Positions 1 through 10,385 are shown, numbered from the stretch's first letter. The stretch: DNA of 64,000 bases from Daucus carota subsp. sativus (GCF_001625215.2 NC_030383.2:5158779-5222778), one strand, 5' to 3'. The notes: generated from the letters alone by a model not told the origin. Translations and numbers: made by a program.

Positions 1-300
1 TTGTCAGGGAATTAAGTCATGGCTTAAAATATATACTACTGATATTTAACTAAAAAATTTAATCTTTATAAAAGGAAAAATGAAAGAAGTAACCATATTC
101 ACGATTGTAGACGGCAAGCATGTTTAACTTCGAAATTCTGGTTGATCGATGTTAACATAAGAGAAAATTTCATAGGACAATGGTTAAATTCCTAATTGAG
201 GATCATTAATATAATTGTACGTACATAGATAATGCTGCATGCATACTACAAATAAAAGCAAGCATGAAAACAACTTATTCAAGTCATGAAAATTGCGATC
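1..300. repeat. Duplicated AGP 3'-flank segment, copy A
   Basis: Two stretches here recur elsewhere. Bases about 1-105 resemble 2606-2715, and bases about 178-295 closely match 4988-5105, which is the 3' flank and 3' UTR region of the arabinogalactan-protein gene. The order is the same in both places, so this looks like one duplicated segment whose second copy was split by the Pack-MULE insertion at 2792-4884. The similarity fades near base 300, where the orphan gene's 3' region begins. Seen directly by comparing the two stretches. Confidence 0.75.
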
Positions 301-410
301 ATTAACCCAATAAACACAACATTACAACTGCTTCAGAATTGCTTCAGAATCACTCAAGTCTAACATATGACAAAAATCATGATTAGGCTCCTAAAATCAT
401 CCTCTCTCCA

Positions 411-806
411 TCACGGATGCTTTGCATAATCGTCGAAATTTGATTTTTCAATATCTTTCACTTTTGCATCGTATTCTGCCCAGCTTTCTTCCAACAAGGC
501 TATCCTTTGCTCATCCGTGATCTCTTTTCTCAAGAAAGAATTATTTATATCTCTACCTTTTATGTAGTAATATTCACATAACGGCCGGCCAACTCCATAC
601 ATAACCTCAGTGCGAGTCTCATCCTTAGTCGGTACCCAGTGTCTGCCCTGTCTTGCTTTTCGATACTGCAACAACCGCATCTCCGCAGCAAATTTCTTCT
701 TCTCAAAAGCCCTATCCGCTGCAATTGTAAGAAGTCGTTTTGTTTTTTTACAAGTCCATTCTTGCATCTCCTCATCAAGCTTTCTCGATCGTTTCTGATT
801 CTTCAT
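411..806 (-). CDS. Uncharacterised small charged protein (131 aa)
   Basis: The single-exon frame starts at an ATG at 806 and ends with TGA at 411. A good TATA box (TTTATATAAAG on the minus strand, about 884-894) lies some 80 bases upstream, which supports a real transcription unit. The protein is rich in Lys, Arg and Glu, with a basic, probably helical N-terminal half (residues 1-50) and an acidic helical C-terminal part. It has no signal peptide or membrane segment. I do not recognise the family. It sits beside the duplicated AGP 3' flank, so it may have arrived or been exposed by that rearrangement. It could be a lineage-specific gene or a fragment of a larger one. Confidence 0.5.
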   Translation of the reverse strand: MKNQKRSRKLDEEMQEWTCKKTKRLLTIAADRAFEKKKFAAEMRLLQYRKARQGRHWVPTKDETRTEVMYGVGRPLCEYYYIKGRDINNSFLRKEITDEQRIALLEESWAEYDAKVKDIEKSNFDDYAKHP

Positions 807-2605
807 ATAGAGCTTTGTAGTACGCGCTGATAAGAAATGTGTGGTTGATTCAAGTGATGAAAAAAACTACAGAACGAATGTTACTTTATATAAACATATG
901 TAGTCTTATTTCTATAATTATTTTATAAAATATGATGAATGTCATTTTAATTCAATGAAGCATATAGGTTACATACTAAATCTATGTGATTAATCAAATT
1001 TTTATATAAATCCATGATATATATTTGTAGACATAACCTAAATACATAATCGATAATTTTAAATTTTCAATCAACAAATTTCTACTACATATATGAGTGC
1101 CTAATTACAATTTTATTAATTCACTACTTACATAAATAATACTTAATTATATATATATATATATATATATTGCAATGTAATATAATTAAATTTAATTCTA
1201 AAATTAAAAATCCACATTTTAATTTTATATTTATATAATGATGTTATTCAAATCACTACTATTTATGTGCATGGAGGGGAGTAAACAGTGCCTTCAATTC
1301 TGTCCGCCCTGAATAAGGACGGACAATGTTTATGCCAGCCGTTTAGTGTGTCCGCCCACTTGGCCACAATTTGGGTGGTTACTTCTGACAAACCAAAACT
1401 TGCTTGGTTAGTTTTGATATATGAATGTGTGGGGTGGTTAGTTTTGAGAGGGAGCCTCAGAATCACTTATATCGAATTTAGAGTTAGAGTTCGAACCCAT
1501 GTTTATTGTTTAGTATAAAAATATATATTTCGAGAGCTAGTTGAGAATAAGTGAATTAAGTGTATGATGCAAAGCAACTGCAACTGCAGTGGCTGCACTG
1601 CAACTGCACTGTAGTTATTATATCGAAACTAAAACAGCCCGCACCTCAATCTCTGCAATGCCATTAATCAATGCAAGTGGTTAAAACTTAATACATATGT
1701 TTTGTAATAGAGTCCATCTTTTACTTTACAACAGTTTTTGTATATTACATGTTTGTCTTGCATTTAGGGTAAAATAAAACACTTGAATGCTTGCAAGTTC
1801 CAGCTAACCTAAATTAGTAGATATTTTTTCAAGGGGCTTTCTGCCAAGACGTAACTAGTGCCACTCAAGAACTGTCTGGGAACTTGTATCAAACATGTAA
1901 CAGGCATCAATCAAAAACTTGGTTCTCCTAACAAACTAATGTCTGAGGCCTAGACATCCTTAATAACAAAGCTCGTCAAGTAATTAAACATAGAACACTA
2001 AGTAATACATATAAAACAATAAAAGTAAAGATTAATTAACCCCATCAACAAAAGTGGACATAAGTAAAGAAGCATATTAGCATACGAATTGTACCTGATA
2101 GTCTCAGAACTCAGAAGAACTTGAATTAAGCTTCGGCTTGTAATAAGAAAAAATGACGCTGCTTATCGGTTATCCCAATTCTACCCAAAAATGGGCCATG
2201 GTTTGGACTGAATGGGCTCAAAGCTGAAAGCCCAGCTGACTTATTAGCCATTTAATAATTCATTTTGCTTCGAAAATATAATATATTTTTTTTGATGATC
2301 GAAAATATAATATTTTAAACGTTATGTTTGGGTTGGAACTTCGCTTTATAACGTTATTTTCTCCATTTTTTAAAATATGATATTATTTGTATAGAGGAGA
2401 TGTAATTATAAAATAATACAGGTAGAGTCAAATAAAAAAAATTCTGCGATCAGAATAAAATATAAATATAGTATAAAAAGTACGATTTTTAAATATAATT
2501 AAAAAAATTGGTAAATAAAATAGAAGATGACAATATATTGTTTTGGAATAGAAATTGGAAGGAGATTGTTTGAAGTTAATTAGTATTAGGGGAGTCATTT
2601 GATTT
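807..2605. other. Gene-free AT-rich stretch
   Basis: No convincing gene was found. It holds a (TA)n microsatellite at about 1147-1170, a short hairpin at about 1301-1325 (TGTCCG pairing with CGGACA), and a run of short CTGCA-type repeats at about 1570-1615. A sequence like a tRNA B box (GTTCGAACCC) lies near 1490-1500, but no complete SINE or tRNA could be assembled around it. Confidence 0.5.
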
Positions 2606-2782
2606 TTCTTTTTCAGGATATAGAATCATGCCTTAAAAATATATATATTAGTGATATTTAACTAAAAATTAAAAATTGAGAAAAAAAATAAGAAGGAACC
2701 ATATTCATGTGTTTTCTCAATATATCATATTTTCCCAAAGTAAGATATCAAACACCATTATCATAAAAATGGTCAAACATCA

Positions 2783-2791
2783 TTTTATGAT
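2783..2791. repeat. Target-site duplication, left, of Pack-MULE
   Basis: TTTTATGAT here is repeated exactly at 4885-4893, directly outside the two inverted ends of the element. A 9-bp duplication is the signature of Mutator-like transposition. Confidence 0.9.
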
Positions 2792-2804
2792 GAGTGATTG
2801 ACAC

Positions 2805-3333
2805 TAGGGGTGAGCAAAGAAAACCGAAAAACCGAAACCGAGCCGAAAAACCGAAAAACCAAACCGAAAAAAACCGTAACCGACAAAAACCGAAAAAAAC
2901 CGTAACCGAACCGAACCGACATAACGGTTTGGTTACGGTTACGGTTTTACCCCTAAAACCGAACCGAAAAACCGAACCGCTTATATAATATATAATAAAA
3001 ATATAATATTTATTATATATTATTATATATAACATATTATATATATGTGTGTGATACAATATATTATTTATATAGTTTAATAAGAGAAATTGATATTATA
3101 AGTATATAAATATTTTTCTAAAATTAAAATTAGTATTAAATTTGTATATACTAGTTTCTAATCATATAAAAACCGGAAAAAACCGAAACCGACCAACGGT
3201 TAACCGAACCGGAAAAAACCGTTTCAAACGGTTCGGTTACGGTTTCTACCTAAAAACCGAACCGAACCGAAATACACGGCTCGGTAACGGTTTTAGATAG
3301 AAACCGAACCGAACCGACCCGTGCACACCCCTA
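2805..3333. mobile_element. hAT MITE nested in the Pack-MULE left arm
   Basis: The 529-bp element has terminal inverted repeats TAGGGGTG / CACCCCTA and a perfect 8-bp target-site duplication, ATTGACAC, at 2797-2804 and 3334-3341. The duplicated bases are part of the MULE inverted repeat, so the MITE inserted after the MULE. Both subterminal regions are built of short AACCGAAAAACCG-type repeats in opposite orientation, flanking a TATAT-rich centre. It has no coding capacity; the translated frames are low-complexity artefacts. hAT superfamily follows from the 8-bp duplication and the TAGGGGTG end. Confidence 0.9.
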
Positions 3334-3592
3334 ATTGACACTTTGCACCCCTTATGTTTAGGCGCTTTTTCGATTTGGTCTCAAACAATTTTTTTTGGCA
3401 GTATGCACCCTAAAGTTTGAAAAGCGCTTCGCTTTGCACCCTTTTGACCACTCTCCGTTAATTGACCGTTAAAGTTAACAGATTTCAGGTTTTCACTTTG
3501 CACCCCACAGTTTTAATTTTTTTTCATGAGTATTTTTGAAATATATTTTTTTCAAAAAAAAATATTTTCCTGAAGACTCTTATATTTTATAA

Positions 3593-4354
3593 GTGGTGCT
3601 GGATCCAGTTGAGTACTCGAGGATAGAATTTCCAGACATCAATGTAGTTAGAGAGAATCAGCAGATGGTGACTCAGTATTTCAGTTTAGAAGGACATGGT
3701 TCTGTGTCGAGACATGATCTGATTAATTCTGGTTCATTTCTTCGCCTTGGTGCACCGCATCAACCTGTAGATGACTACGAGATGACTGCTAACTCATTTG
3801 ATGACAACGGGTATGTATCTCTATCTCCCAACGGCAGTGTTCAGAATTCAGGTTTCTTGAGTTCTACGATGACAAGCTTGAGTGATGACCGCAACTCTGG
3901 TGACTCCATGAAAAAGAAGAGTCATCCTCTTGTTGGTCTGCTGAATTCTCCAAATCAGTTGATCACTAAAGAGGCATTAAGGCCTACGGCTTGTCCAGAC
4001 ACTGCAACATCAAGAAAAGGACTTGAAATCCTATACGCGAATATACCTAGTTCCAAAGACAATGTTCAAGAAAGCAGCAATGCCAAATTTGTTACTCAGG
4101 CACTGTCAGCTCCGATTGGGAATATAAACCTGGAAGCTGAACAATCCGCTATGCAGCAACAAATTGTTGACATGTACATGAGGAGCATGCAGCAATTCTC
4201 CGAGTCCCTGGAGAAAATGAAACTCCCAATGGATCTCAACAAGCCGGAAACTGACAACCAAGGTAATGTGATCCAAAACCTTAACAGCAGTGTAGAAGTT
4301 GAGAAGAAAAAAGACGCTGCAAGGGTATTTTACGGCAGCAGGGCATTTTTCTGA
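3593..4354 (+). CDS. Captured host gene fragment in the Pack-MULE (conserved plant protein of unknown function)
   Basis: The 253-codon open frame has no ATG at its left end (it opens after a stop at 3590). The first in-frame ATG is at 3665 and would give 229 aa. The protein is Ser/Asn-rich at first and then carries a helical block near residues 180-215 (SAMQQQIVDMYMRSMQQF, then ESLEKMKLPMDL). It ends RVFYGSRAFF, which looks like the true C-terminus of a conserved plant family whose function I do not know. There is no intron across the frame and no membrane segment. It lies wholly between the two MULE arms, so its promoter and 5' end come from transposon sequence. It may be transcribed as a chimera or be inert. 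The intact frame argues for recent capture, selection, or both. Confidence 0.7.
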   Translation: MVLDPVEYSRIEFPDINVVRENQQMVTQYFSLEGHGSVSRHDLINSGSFLRLGAPHQPVDDYEMTANSFDDNGYVSLSPNGSVQNSGFLSSTMTSLSDDRNSGDSMKKKSHPLVGLLNSPNQLITKEALRPTACPDTATSRKGLEILYANIPSSKDNVQESSNAKFVTQALSAPIGNINLEAEQSAMQQQIVDMYMRSMQQFSESLEKMKLPMDLNKPETDNQGNVIQNLNSSVEVEKKKDAARVFYGSRAFF

Positions 4355-4884
4355 ATCATCCTTAATGCAGCAGCAGACATAAACTCTATGAACAAATTTG
4401 CTAATGGTGATTCCTATATGAAAGTTAATGTATCATGTATATGGTGCGATTTTGTTTCTCAAGTATGTTAAATTTGATGGCTTTGTTTAACTTAGTTCTG
4501 CAGAGGAAAATCATTTAATCTGTTGGCTACCAGTCATGTAGTAGTCTTGTGTACTGTATAACTGGAATGTTTATCTTACATGTATCTGCGTTGATCATGG
4601 GAAGGGAGGACGAGGCCTTTCACTAGGCCATCGACGGTCTTGAGGAAAATATTTTTTTTTGGGAAAAAAATATTTCAAAATACTCATGAAAAAAAATTAA
4701 AACGGTGGGGTGCAAAGTGAAAACCTGAAATCTGTTAACTTTAACGGTCAATTAACGGAGAGTGGTCAAAAGGGTGCAAAGCGAAGCACTTTTCAAACTT
4801 TTGGGTGCATATTGCCAAAAAAAATTGTTTGAGACCAAATCGAAAAAGCACCTAAATATAAGGGGTGCAAAGTGTCAATCACTC

Positions 4885-4893
4885 TTTTATGAT
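4885..4893. repeat. Target-site duplication, right, of Pack-MULE
   Basis: TTTTATGAT matches 2783-2791 exactly. Confidence 0.9.
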
Positions 4894-5137
4894 TAAAAAT
4901 AATGTTATGTTTATCTATCTTTCACTTGTTAATAAATGATATTTCGGGTCAACTAAATCTAATGCCGGGAAAACATAAGTAAAAGATTTCACACAATGGT
5001 TAAATTCCTAATTGAGAATCATTAATATAATTGTACGTACATAGATAATGCTGCATGCATACTACTAATTATAAAAGCAAACATTGAAATCAACTTATTC
5101 AAGTCATCAACTAAATCTTATTGAAACACACATTTAC
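4894..5137. repeat. AGP 3' flank, copy B of duplicated segment
   Basis: Bases about 4988-5105 match 178-295 almost base for base. The stretch includes the AGP 3' UTR. Together with 2606-2791 it is the original of, or a duplicate of, the segment at the window start. Confidence 0.7.
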
Positions 5138-5647
5138 TCAAACCACTATGAAACCAGCAACCGCCGCAGCAACAGCAGCACAAGAGATCTTCAAACCAGT
5201 GGCCTTGCTATCCGATGGCGCGGGCGCATCTGCAGCAGCGGGTCCGTCAGCAGCAGGCGCATCTCCGGAGGCACCACCCTCAGCTTCGGGGGCTGGTGGG
5301 GATGTTGCATCGCCATCGCCTGAGGAGCCGCCAGGGCTCGAGGATGAGGATGAGGATGATGATGAGGACGAATCATCTGAAGGGGTGCTGGAGCTGCCAG
5401 AGGATGAGCCTGATGAGCCCGATGAGCCCGGAGATGAGCTCGGGGACTTGGAGGATGAGGATGAGGAGGAGGTTGGTGGGGAGGCCTTAGGAGAGGATGC
5501 AGGTGCTTTGCTGCCACCTGCTGGGGGACTCGATTTAGGAGAGGCCGAGGGGCTGCTGCTCGGAGAGCCTGATGGTGAGTTAGCCGCGGAAGCAAAGCCA
5601 ATGAGAGCCACGAAGAGGAGGGAAAGGACAATAATGTGGCGTGCCAT
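5138..5647 (-). CDS. Classical arabinogalactan protein (AGP), GPI-anchored
   Basis: The 169-aa single-exon protein starts at the ATG at 5647. Residues 1-21 form a signal peptide ending FASA. Residues 22-145 are almost entirely Ser, Pro, Ala and Gly, with SP and AP dipeptides that in this family become hydroxyproline carrying arabinogalactan chains. There are long Ser runs near 60-105 and an acidic Ala-rich stretch before the C-terminus. The last 20 residues are hydrophobic, following a small-residue site (SDSK), as expected for a GPI-anchor signal. AGPs of this kind act at the plasma membrane and cell wall; some relatives are pollen- or anther-specific. The Ser-rich repeats are prone to length change. 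The 3' flank is duplicated at 178-295. Confidence 0.85.
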   Translation of the reverse strand: MARHIIVLSLLFVALIGFASAANSPSGSPSSSPSASPKSSPPAGGSKAPASSPKASPPTSSSSSSSKSPSSSPGSSGSSGSSSGSSSTPSDDSSSSSSSSSSSSPGGSSGDGDATSPPAPEAEGGASGDAPAADGPAAADAPAPSDSKATGLKISCAAVAAAVAGFIVV

Positions 5648-6180
5648 CTGTGTTGATTATGGTGCAATGAGTTTTATTCCAGGTTGATGGAGATTAGAGA
5701 GGTGACAGTACTAATGGATGGATTAAATGTATTTGTTTGGATGTTAATTTGATTTTTGTTGTTAAAATTTATGTAAAGGAGAGGGAAGGATCAGCGCAGA
5801 GGACGGGAATGTAGGGAGGAGATGAAATTCCAGGTGTAGTTTATTTAAGCTTTTCTGGTTTTCCTTCATTCCAGGAGTTGAATGCCATTGAAATTTTAGG
5901 AACCATGCAGTTGATTTATCGCCTAAGAGAGAATAAGACGGATATCATTAAACTAAGCGATTGTTAACTTTTTTTTTAAAGAATAAGAGGGATATAATTG
6001 GACTAAAAAAGACGGTTAGAGTGGGGATAGTTTCATATAAAAATACAAGTTAATTTTTAATTATCAATGAGGGCTTGTTACCGGATCAATTTATTTTCAG
6101 CGAGAAATGTATTTTGGTTTGTACTTCAGTTGAAATTTGGATTTTACGGATTATGATTTTGTAAATAAAGGTGAAAGATG
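5648..6180. other. AGP upstream region
   Basis: This is the 5' side of the AGP gene on the minus strand. A TAAATAAAC-like TATA candidate lies near 5838-5850. Nothing else is recognisable. Confidence 0.4.
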
Positions 6181-6189
6181 GTATGCGTG

Positions 6190-6470
6190 GGGTGATGACC
6201 CCAAAAGTCCCTGTTTAGCAGCAAAAAGCCTATATTGTCACTTTCTGAAAAAATGTCCCCAACTGTCACTTCAGAACGCAATTTCGTGTTGTGTTTACAA
6301 ATACGCAACTTTAAGTCATGTTTTTAGTTGAAAACGCAACTTCAAGTCGTGGTTTCCTCAGAAAATAAACGCAACTTCAAGTTGTGTTTTGAAATGACAG
6401 TTGGAGCCATTTTTTCAGAAAATGACATTGAAGCCTATTTGCCTTATAGTGACTTTTGGGACATTTTCTC
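6190..6470. mobile_element. Mutator-type MITE, 281 bp
   Basis: The ends are inverted repeats of about 75-80 bp sharing CCCAAAAGTC, AAGCCTAT, TTTCTGAAAAAATG and CCAACTGTCA in mirror order. The flanks carry GTATGCGTG (6181-6189) and GTATGCGTT (6471-6479), an 8-of-9 match to a 9-bp target-site duplication. The centre has several copies of an ACGCAACTTCAAGT motif. No coding capacity. Confidence 0.8.
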
Positions 6471-6703
6471 GTATGCGTTTACTTGCCCTAAATTTCATTT
6501 GTGCTGGGTACTTCACAAATGTCCATAACTTGATCTAGATTTGTTTCATTGGTTTCATGTTCTTGTTTGAATTATAAAGAAAAAGTTCTAATCTGTTGTT
6601 GTTTCATACTAACTCTGAGAACTTTAGTATTGTGCAAATGTACAAGTATTGCCAATTTCATGTGTTGCCCCTGGGGCTGCTGTTAGTATTGTGCAATAAG
6701 GAC

Positions 6704-7415
6704 TAGGGCTGCACATGGGCTGGGTTGGACCGGTTTCGGCCATTCAAGCGACCCAACCCATTTAGTACGGGTTACAAAAATTTAACCCATTAATCATAAA
6801 AAGAATTAGAAACCCAACCCTACTAATTGTATGACGGGTTGGGTTGGTTAGGGTATGGTTGATCGGGTTGAAAATTTTGCAGGATAAGCATAATCCAAAA
6901 TATGTTTTGCACCATTTTGTTGTGTACAATTAGCAATAACATAGAACATTGCACCAATACAAAATATCAGGTGCTTTTACAGTGCAGATATTCTCTCCAT
7001 ACTAAGGTGGACAGCTGAATCTTAATACACAAATAACTATTAAAAATAATATTTTCTCCATGATATATAATCATAAGAACTAGCAATGTGAGTCGTTTGA
7101 TTTAAACTACAAAGCTTTATTTCTAATTGTTTCTGCACATTGCACTACACTCACTGCACATTCTATCATCAAATAAGTAAATATAATTCCGTGAGCAACC
7201 AAAAATATTCTATCGGAGTGTTAAAAGATATATTTTGACCGGGTTGGGTTGGTTTAAGGTTTTTAAAAGTTATATTTCAACCCAACCCATTATAAACGGC
7301 TCAACCAAAAATCAACCCAATTAACCCATAGTTTGGAATGGGTCGAGTTAGTCGGCCTAGTTCAAGGTTGAGTTGGGTTGGTTTGAACGGGTTGGACAAC
7401 ACATGAGCAGCCCTA
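6704..7415. mobile_element. hAT MITE, 712 bp, with GGGTTGG subterminal repeats
   Basis: The terminal inverted repeats are TAGGGCTGCACATG and, mirrored, CATGAGCAGCCCTA. A perfect 8-bp target-site duplication, ATAAGGAC, lies at 6696-6703 and 7416-7423. Both subterminal zones are packed with GGGTTGG / CCAACCC repeats, around an unrelated AT-rich centre. The design resembles the element at 2805-3333, with different repeat units. No transposase frame is present. Confidence 0.9.
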
Positions 7416-7423
7416 ATAAGGAC

Positions 7424-7885
7424 ATATGGTTCCTATTGTTGTTACAATGGATTCTGATATGGAAAACTGGAACCTGATATTCCAGTGGTCTCACCATTCA
7501 AGGAACAAGGAACATTGACAGAACATAATTCAAATTAAGAACAGGGTTTTTGAAGAAAAAAATTCAGCTGCTTCTGGTAATTTTGAGAATTACAACGTTA
7601 CACATGCTCGATATGAAACATGGTTGTACCAGAAAAAAAACTGGAGAATAGACAGAAAAGACATCAAATATAGCATTTATCCTCGCTCAATAGAGGCTTG
7701 CTATTTTATTTACAAGTCTGTAGTACGGATCAGGATGAAAAATAAAAGAGAAACCTTAGGGACTATGAAAAATCAAAGAGAAACCTTAGGGACTAGATCG
7801 TCTTATAAAGGCACTCTTGTACAAACTGCACTGTATGCTACAAAACATAAGAGGATTATTATTGATAAAGAACCTGAAATGCTGA
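7424..7885. other. Aldolase 3' flank
   Basis: This contains the 3' UTR of the aldolase gene (minus strand). A short direct repeat, AGAGAAACCTTAGGGACTA, occurs near 7747 and 7778. Nothing else was seen. Confidence 0.4.
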
Positions 7886-10385
7886 TCAGTATTTGTAGTC
7901 CTTGACATGAAGGCTCTCAGCGGCACCTTCACCCAAAGGAGCATCACCCTGGTATTTACCAAGAGTTGCCTCCGAGTTGGCCTTGCACCTTGCCAGGAAT
8001 GCAGCCTGTGCCTTCTCAATGTTTTCTTTCTTTCCTCCCCAAGCCTTGAGAGTGCTCTGCTGAAGAGCCCTTCCATAGGAGAACGTGAGACTCCAAGGCT
8101 TCTTTGTCTGCAGCTTGTTCATGGCATTAAGGTTAACAGTAGCCTCCTCCTCGCTCTGCCCACCAGATAAGAACACAACTGCAGGAACAGCAGGAGGCAT
8201 AGTGCGCTGCAGGGCACGGACAGTGTGCTCAGCAATAACCTCAGGTGTAACTTTTCCAGAGTCAGATCCTGGAGTCACCATGTTGGGCTTCAACAAAGTT
8301 CCCTCGAGCAGGACTTTGTGGTCATTGAGGGCCTTGTAACAAGCAGCAAGAACACGTTCTGTTACATCAGCGCACTTGTTAATATCATGGGCTCCATCCA
8401 CAAGTATTTCAGGCTCCACAATAGGGACCAAGCCATTCTCCTGGCAAATAATTGCATAACGGGCCAAACCATTTGCATTTTCATTAATAGCCAACTGTGA
8501 AGGCTCATTTGGTCCAATCTTGAGCACTGCACGCCACTTTGCAAACCTAGCGCCTGCTTCATAGTATTTAGCACAACGGGCAGCAAGGCCATCAAGACCT
8601 TGAGTGGTGGTCTCACCATTGGTACCAGCAAGCTCAACCGTGCCTGTGTCAACCTTAATTCCTGGGAGAACTCCACCTTCCTTCATGACGTCAACAAAAC
8701 GTTTGCCTGAAAATCAATTTGAGATTCCTTATTAATGGAATTTTCACCACTAAAACTATTCATGCTGTGAAAAGATATCTAGAACTATTTTACAAAAAGT
8801 GGCTTGAAGTAGCATAACATATACACAAGGGTCTCATGTAAAGAGTCTAGACACACTACATATTAGTAAACCATAAAGATTCTAAAAAACACATATTTAA
8901 TATAAAAACAGGTAGAGGCTATAATGTCAATGGAAGAACATTGATGCCTAAGCGCCATGCCGCGGATAAGGGTATTGCCTCTGCACTTTACATAACAGAC
9001 TCATTACTTAAACCAGCCCAAGTGACCAATATATTAGGCAACCTTTATAATATATCTGTGCTACAGTATTTTAAAGTTTCTGCAGATACCATACAAAACA
9101 CAAAACTACAACTGTGAAGATAAAAAAAATAAGAGAAACATATCCTAGATATGAGCATAAAGTACGAGTGATGAACTAGAAAATTTAGAGAGACATCAAG
9201 TGCTAGATATGTAAAACAAGTCAATTTGTTTAATGACCCTCAATAATATGACACGTGTTGGTAGAATCCGGATCTACCTGCAGCAGTACTCTGATAAAGA
9301 GTTTCCTCGAAAAGAATTACACCACTAAGGTACTGCAGGCAGCCAGGGGTGCAGAAGAGAAGCTCTCTGAGTTCCCTCCTATTTGACTCATTATTTTCAA
9401 CATTAATGCTTGATAAACGCTTGCCAATTGTGCCAGTTGACTCATCAGCAGCAAGAATACCCTTCCCAGGGGTTCCAATGTAAGTAGCATTAGCAATCAG
9501 CTCATCTGTAAGATTGAAATCAACTTTAGCATACACAACAGACAATAAATTGCATTAAGCAGACATTTATTAGGGTATTTTTTTCATTTATTTTTTAAAC
9601 TCACTAGGGTAATTAAGAATAACAATCCAAGTACGCTCGTCACAGGTGTAGTACGCAATAAGAATAAGAAATTTATGAAAATAAATAAAGCTTATTAATA
9701 TAGGAACGAAAACCCACCAAAGTAGAGATAATATATGTTTTCTACAAGGTTTACGCCTTGCCATATCAGTCAAGCTTGTGACGGAGATAGGCTTCCGGCC
9801 TACCTCTTGTCAAGCTTGATCTTCCAGAATGCTCGTTGTCTACAATTTTTTAGGCGCTTAACATATCATTACAGTACGACAATCATAAGTCATGATCAAA
9901 GGAAACAGAGGAAATTAAACGTAATATTAACCATTATAACCTTGTGAAATATTGTAACCACCAAAGATCGAGAATCCCAGTGTGATCTAAACACTCGTTA
10001 TCTGCATGACTACATTCTATTAATTAATCTACCTATGATCAAAAAGGTCCAGTATGGTTTATAGAATACACTGAAACATAGCAATATTATTACCAATATT
10101 ATTATTGAATGACAATTTGTGATCTGAGTAATTGAAGGACACGAGAAAACAGATCAGGGTCATGCATTCTGTGACACAGTTACAAAAATGAAACATAAAT
10201 ACAGATAAAAAAAATCAAAGAGTCTGTCTAAATTTAAATGCATGCAGCAGATCAAAACCAAATGAACAAGAAACAATAAGCAAGCAAACAACTACAACAT
10301 ATGATCTGGAACCATATAATGTTGCCGGATTAAGGACAAGATTAGAAAGGAGATTACCAGCATATTTGCCCTTGAAGCAAGACAT
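7886..10385 (-). CDS. FBA: Fructose-bisphosphate aldolase, class I, cytosolic
   Basis: Cleaves fructose-1,6-bisphosphate to dihydroxyacetone phosphate and glyceraldehyde-3-phosphate in glycolysis, and runs in reverse in gluconeogenesis. The three coding exons are 10385-10358, 9505-9278 and 8706-7886. They join to 1077 nt, giving 358 aa, the usual length of plant cytosolic aldolases. The N-terminus [13 protein letters not shown] has no transit peptide, which separates it from plastid forms. Catalytic residues are present: Lys142 (FAKWR), Glu183 (IVEPE) and the Schiff-base Lys225 (EGTLLKPNM). The C-terminus ends in the essential Tyr (HVKDYKY). The first exon codes only nine residues plus one base, as in homologous genes. 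All introns are GT-AG. The gene appears intact. Confidence 0.96.

Larger units (their letters stand above)
2792..4884. mobile_element. Pack-MULE (non-autonomous Mutator-like element) with captured gene fragment
   Basis: Terminal inverted repeats of about 248 bp flank the element. The left one starts GAGTGATTGACAC at 2792, is interrupted by a hAT MITE, and resumes at 3342-3577. The right one is 4637-4884 and ends GTGTCAATCACTC. Both carry the same landmarks in mirror order (the TTTGCACCCC block, a CACTCTCCGTTAATTGACCG block, the ATATTTTTT tract). A perfect 9-bp target-site duplication (TTTTATGAT) lies outside. There is no transposase. Instead the interior (3578-4636) carries an open reading frame of host origin. 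This is the definition of a Pack-MULE. The low divergence between the arms suggests a fairly recent insertion, older than the hAT MITE nested in its left arm. Confidence 0.9.

Noticed and set aside
1263-1518. Possible SINE or tRNA (B-box-like GTTCGAACCC)
   Set aside because: No A box at the right distance, no cloverleaf and no target-site duplication.
2794-3059. Open frames on both strands through the hAT MITE
   Set aside because: They are translations of the AACCGAAAAACCG repeats and an AT-rich centre, inside a well-defined MITE.
5191-5667. Long frames on the other strand and other phases of the AGP gene
   Set aside because: They are shadows of a biased Ser/Pro/Ala coding sequence; only the minus-strand frame from 5647 has a signal peptide and GPI signal.
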